Assembly: GCA_947500845.1 (NCBI GenBank)
Contig: CANMTP010000003.1
Location: forward strand, 1-64,000
Source of the DNA: an uncultured Aquimarina sp.
Lineage (GTDB): Bacteria; Bacteroidota; Bacteroidia; Flavobacteriales; Flavobacteriaceae
Length of the DNA: 64,000 nt
Reading direction: 5' to 3'
The position numbers and the translations under genes were made by a program. Of this stretch, positions 63,949-64,000 are shown in pieces. The notes under the pieces are model-generated. The model was not told the origin of the DNA. It searched no databases and saw only the letters and a list, made by a program, of their open reading frames with translations. How positions within the stretch are numbered: the first letter of the stretch is position 1; each line of letters opens with the position of its first letter.

Positions 63949-64000
63949 TTAAACCATACTATAATTAAAAAGATACTCTTAATGGTTAAGAACTGAGTCA

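Noticed and set aside
1..64000. CRISPR arrays, rRNA genes or complete insertion sequences
   Set aside because: No regularly spaced direct repeats, no rRNA-like blocks and no transposase gene were seen in the window.

Overview
The window comes from an AT-rich genome of the Bacteroidota, most likely a marine member of the Flavobacteriaceae; the genus is not determined. This rests on two secreted proteins with type IX secretion (T9SS) sorting tails, TonB-dependent receptors with carboxypeptidase-regulatory-like domains, AraC and LytTR regulators built in the Bacteroidota way, promoters of the TTG-N17-20-TAnnTTTG type, and a flavobacterial gene repertoire (bacilliredoxin, FeoAB with a small Cys-rich partner, a carotenoid CrtD/CruF/CrtY set).

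Layout. 0-8.7 kb: methionine aminotransferase, dinB, small enzymes, a membrane AraC regulator, DUF2911 and CYTH proteins, a beta-barrel and a lipoprotein, broken up by two MITE-like elements and a palindromic dispersed repeat. 8.7-17.4 kb: penicillin-binding protein 1C and a thioester-containing alpha-2-macroglobulin, with a short lanthipeptide-type precursor gene between them. 17.6-24.9 kb: isoaspartyl peptidase and a TIR-domain protein in one operon, a radical SAM protein, a plsC/desaturase/HD operon, a bacilliredoxin and a DjlA-like protein. 24.9-34.6 kb: carotenoid operon, DMT transporter, feoA/feoB, SCO protein, RseP and tRNA-Asn. 35-39.5 kb: a LytTR two-component system divergent from a TonB-dependent receptor. 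40-48.6 kb: a class I lanthipeptide locus. 49-64 kb: T9SS cargo proteins, a sodium/solute symporter, small lipoproteins, a HAD hydrolase, a TonB receptor and recO.

The most notable system is the lanthipeptide locus on the minus strand. In transcription order it has a membrane-anchored TPR/AraC regulator, three short precursor genes (48-57 codons, each with a basic leader ending in KGG and a Cys-rich core), two LanC cyclases, and a lanthipeptide dehydratase split into separate glutamylation and elimination proteins. The split-LanB plan recalls the pinensin type known from Bacteroidota. Two of the three precursors share a C-terminal LNTCPPPG-x-QC-aromatic core. A fourth precursor of the same leader family sits alone about 29 kb away, between pbpC and the macroglobulin gene. 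No exporter or leader peptidase is encoded in the window.

Other points: a TIR protein with a non-TIR C-terminal half, cotranscribed with an Ntn-type peptidase and facing a radical SAM gene across a pair of tandem operator-like palindromes; a HAD gene whose catalytic motif lies upstream of any ATG; and a helical-repeat gene whose 5' end looks shifted by one base at an A-run. Functional assignments rest on motif recognition by eye; no database search was run.
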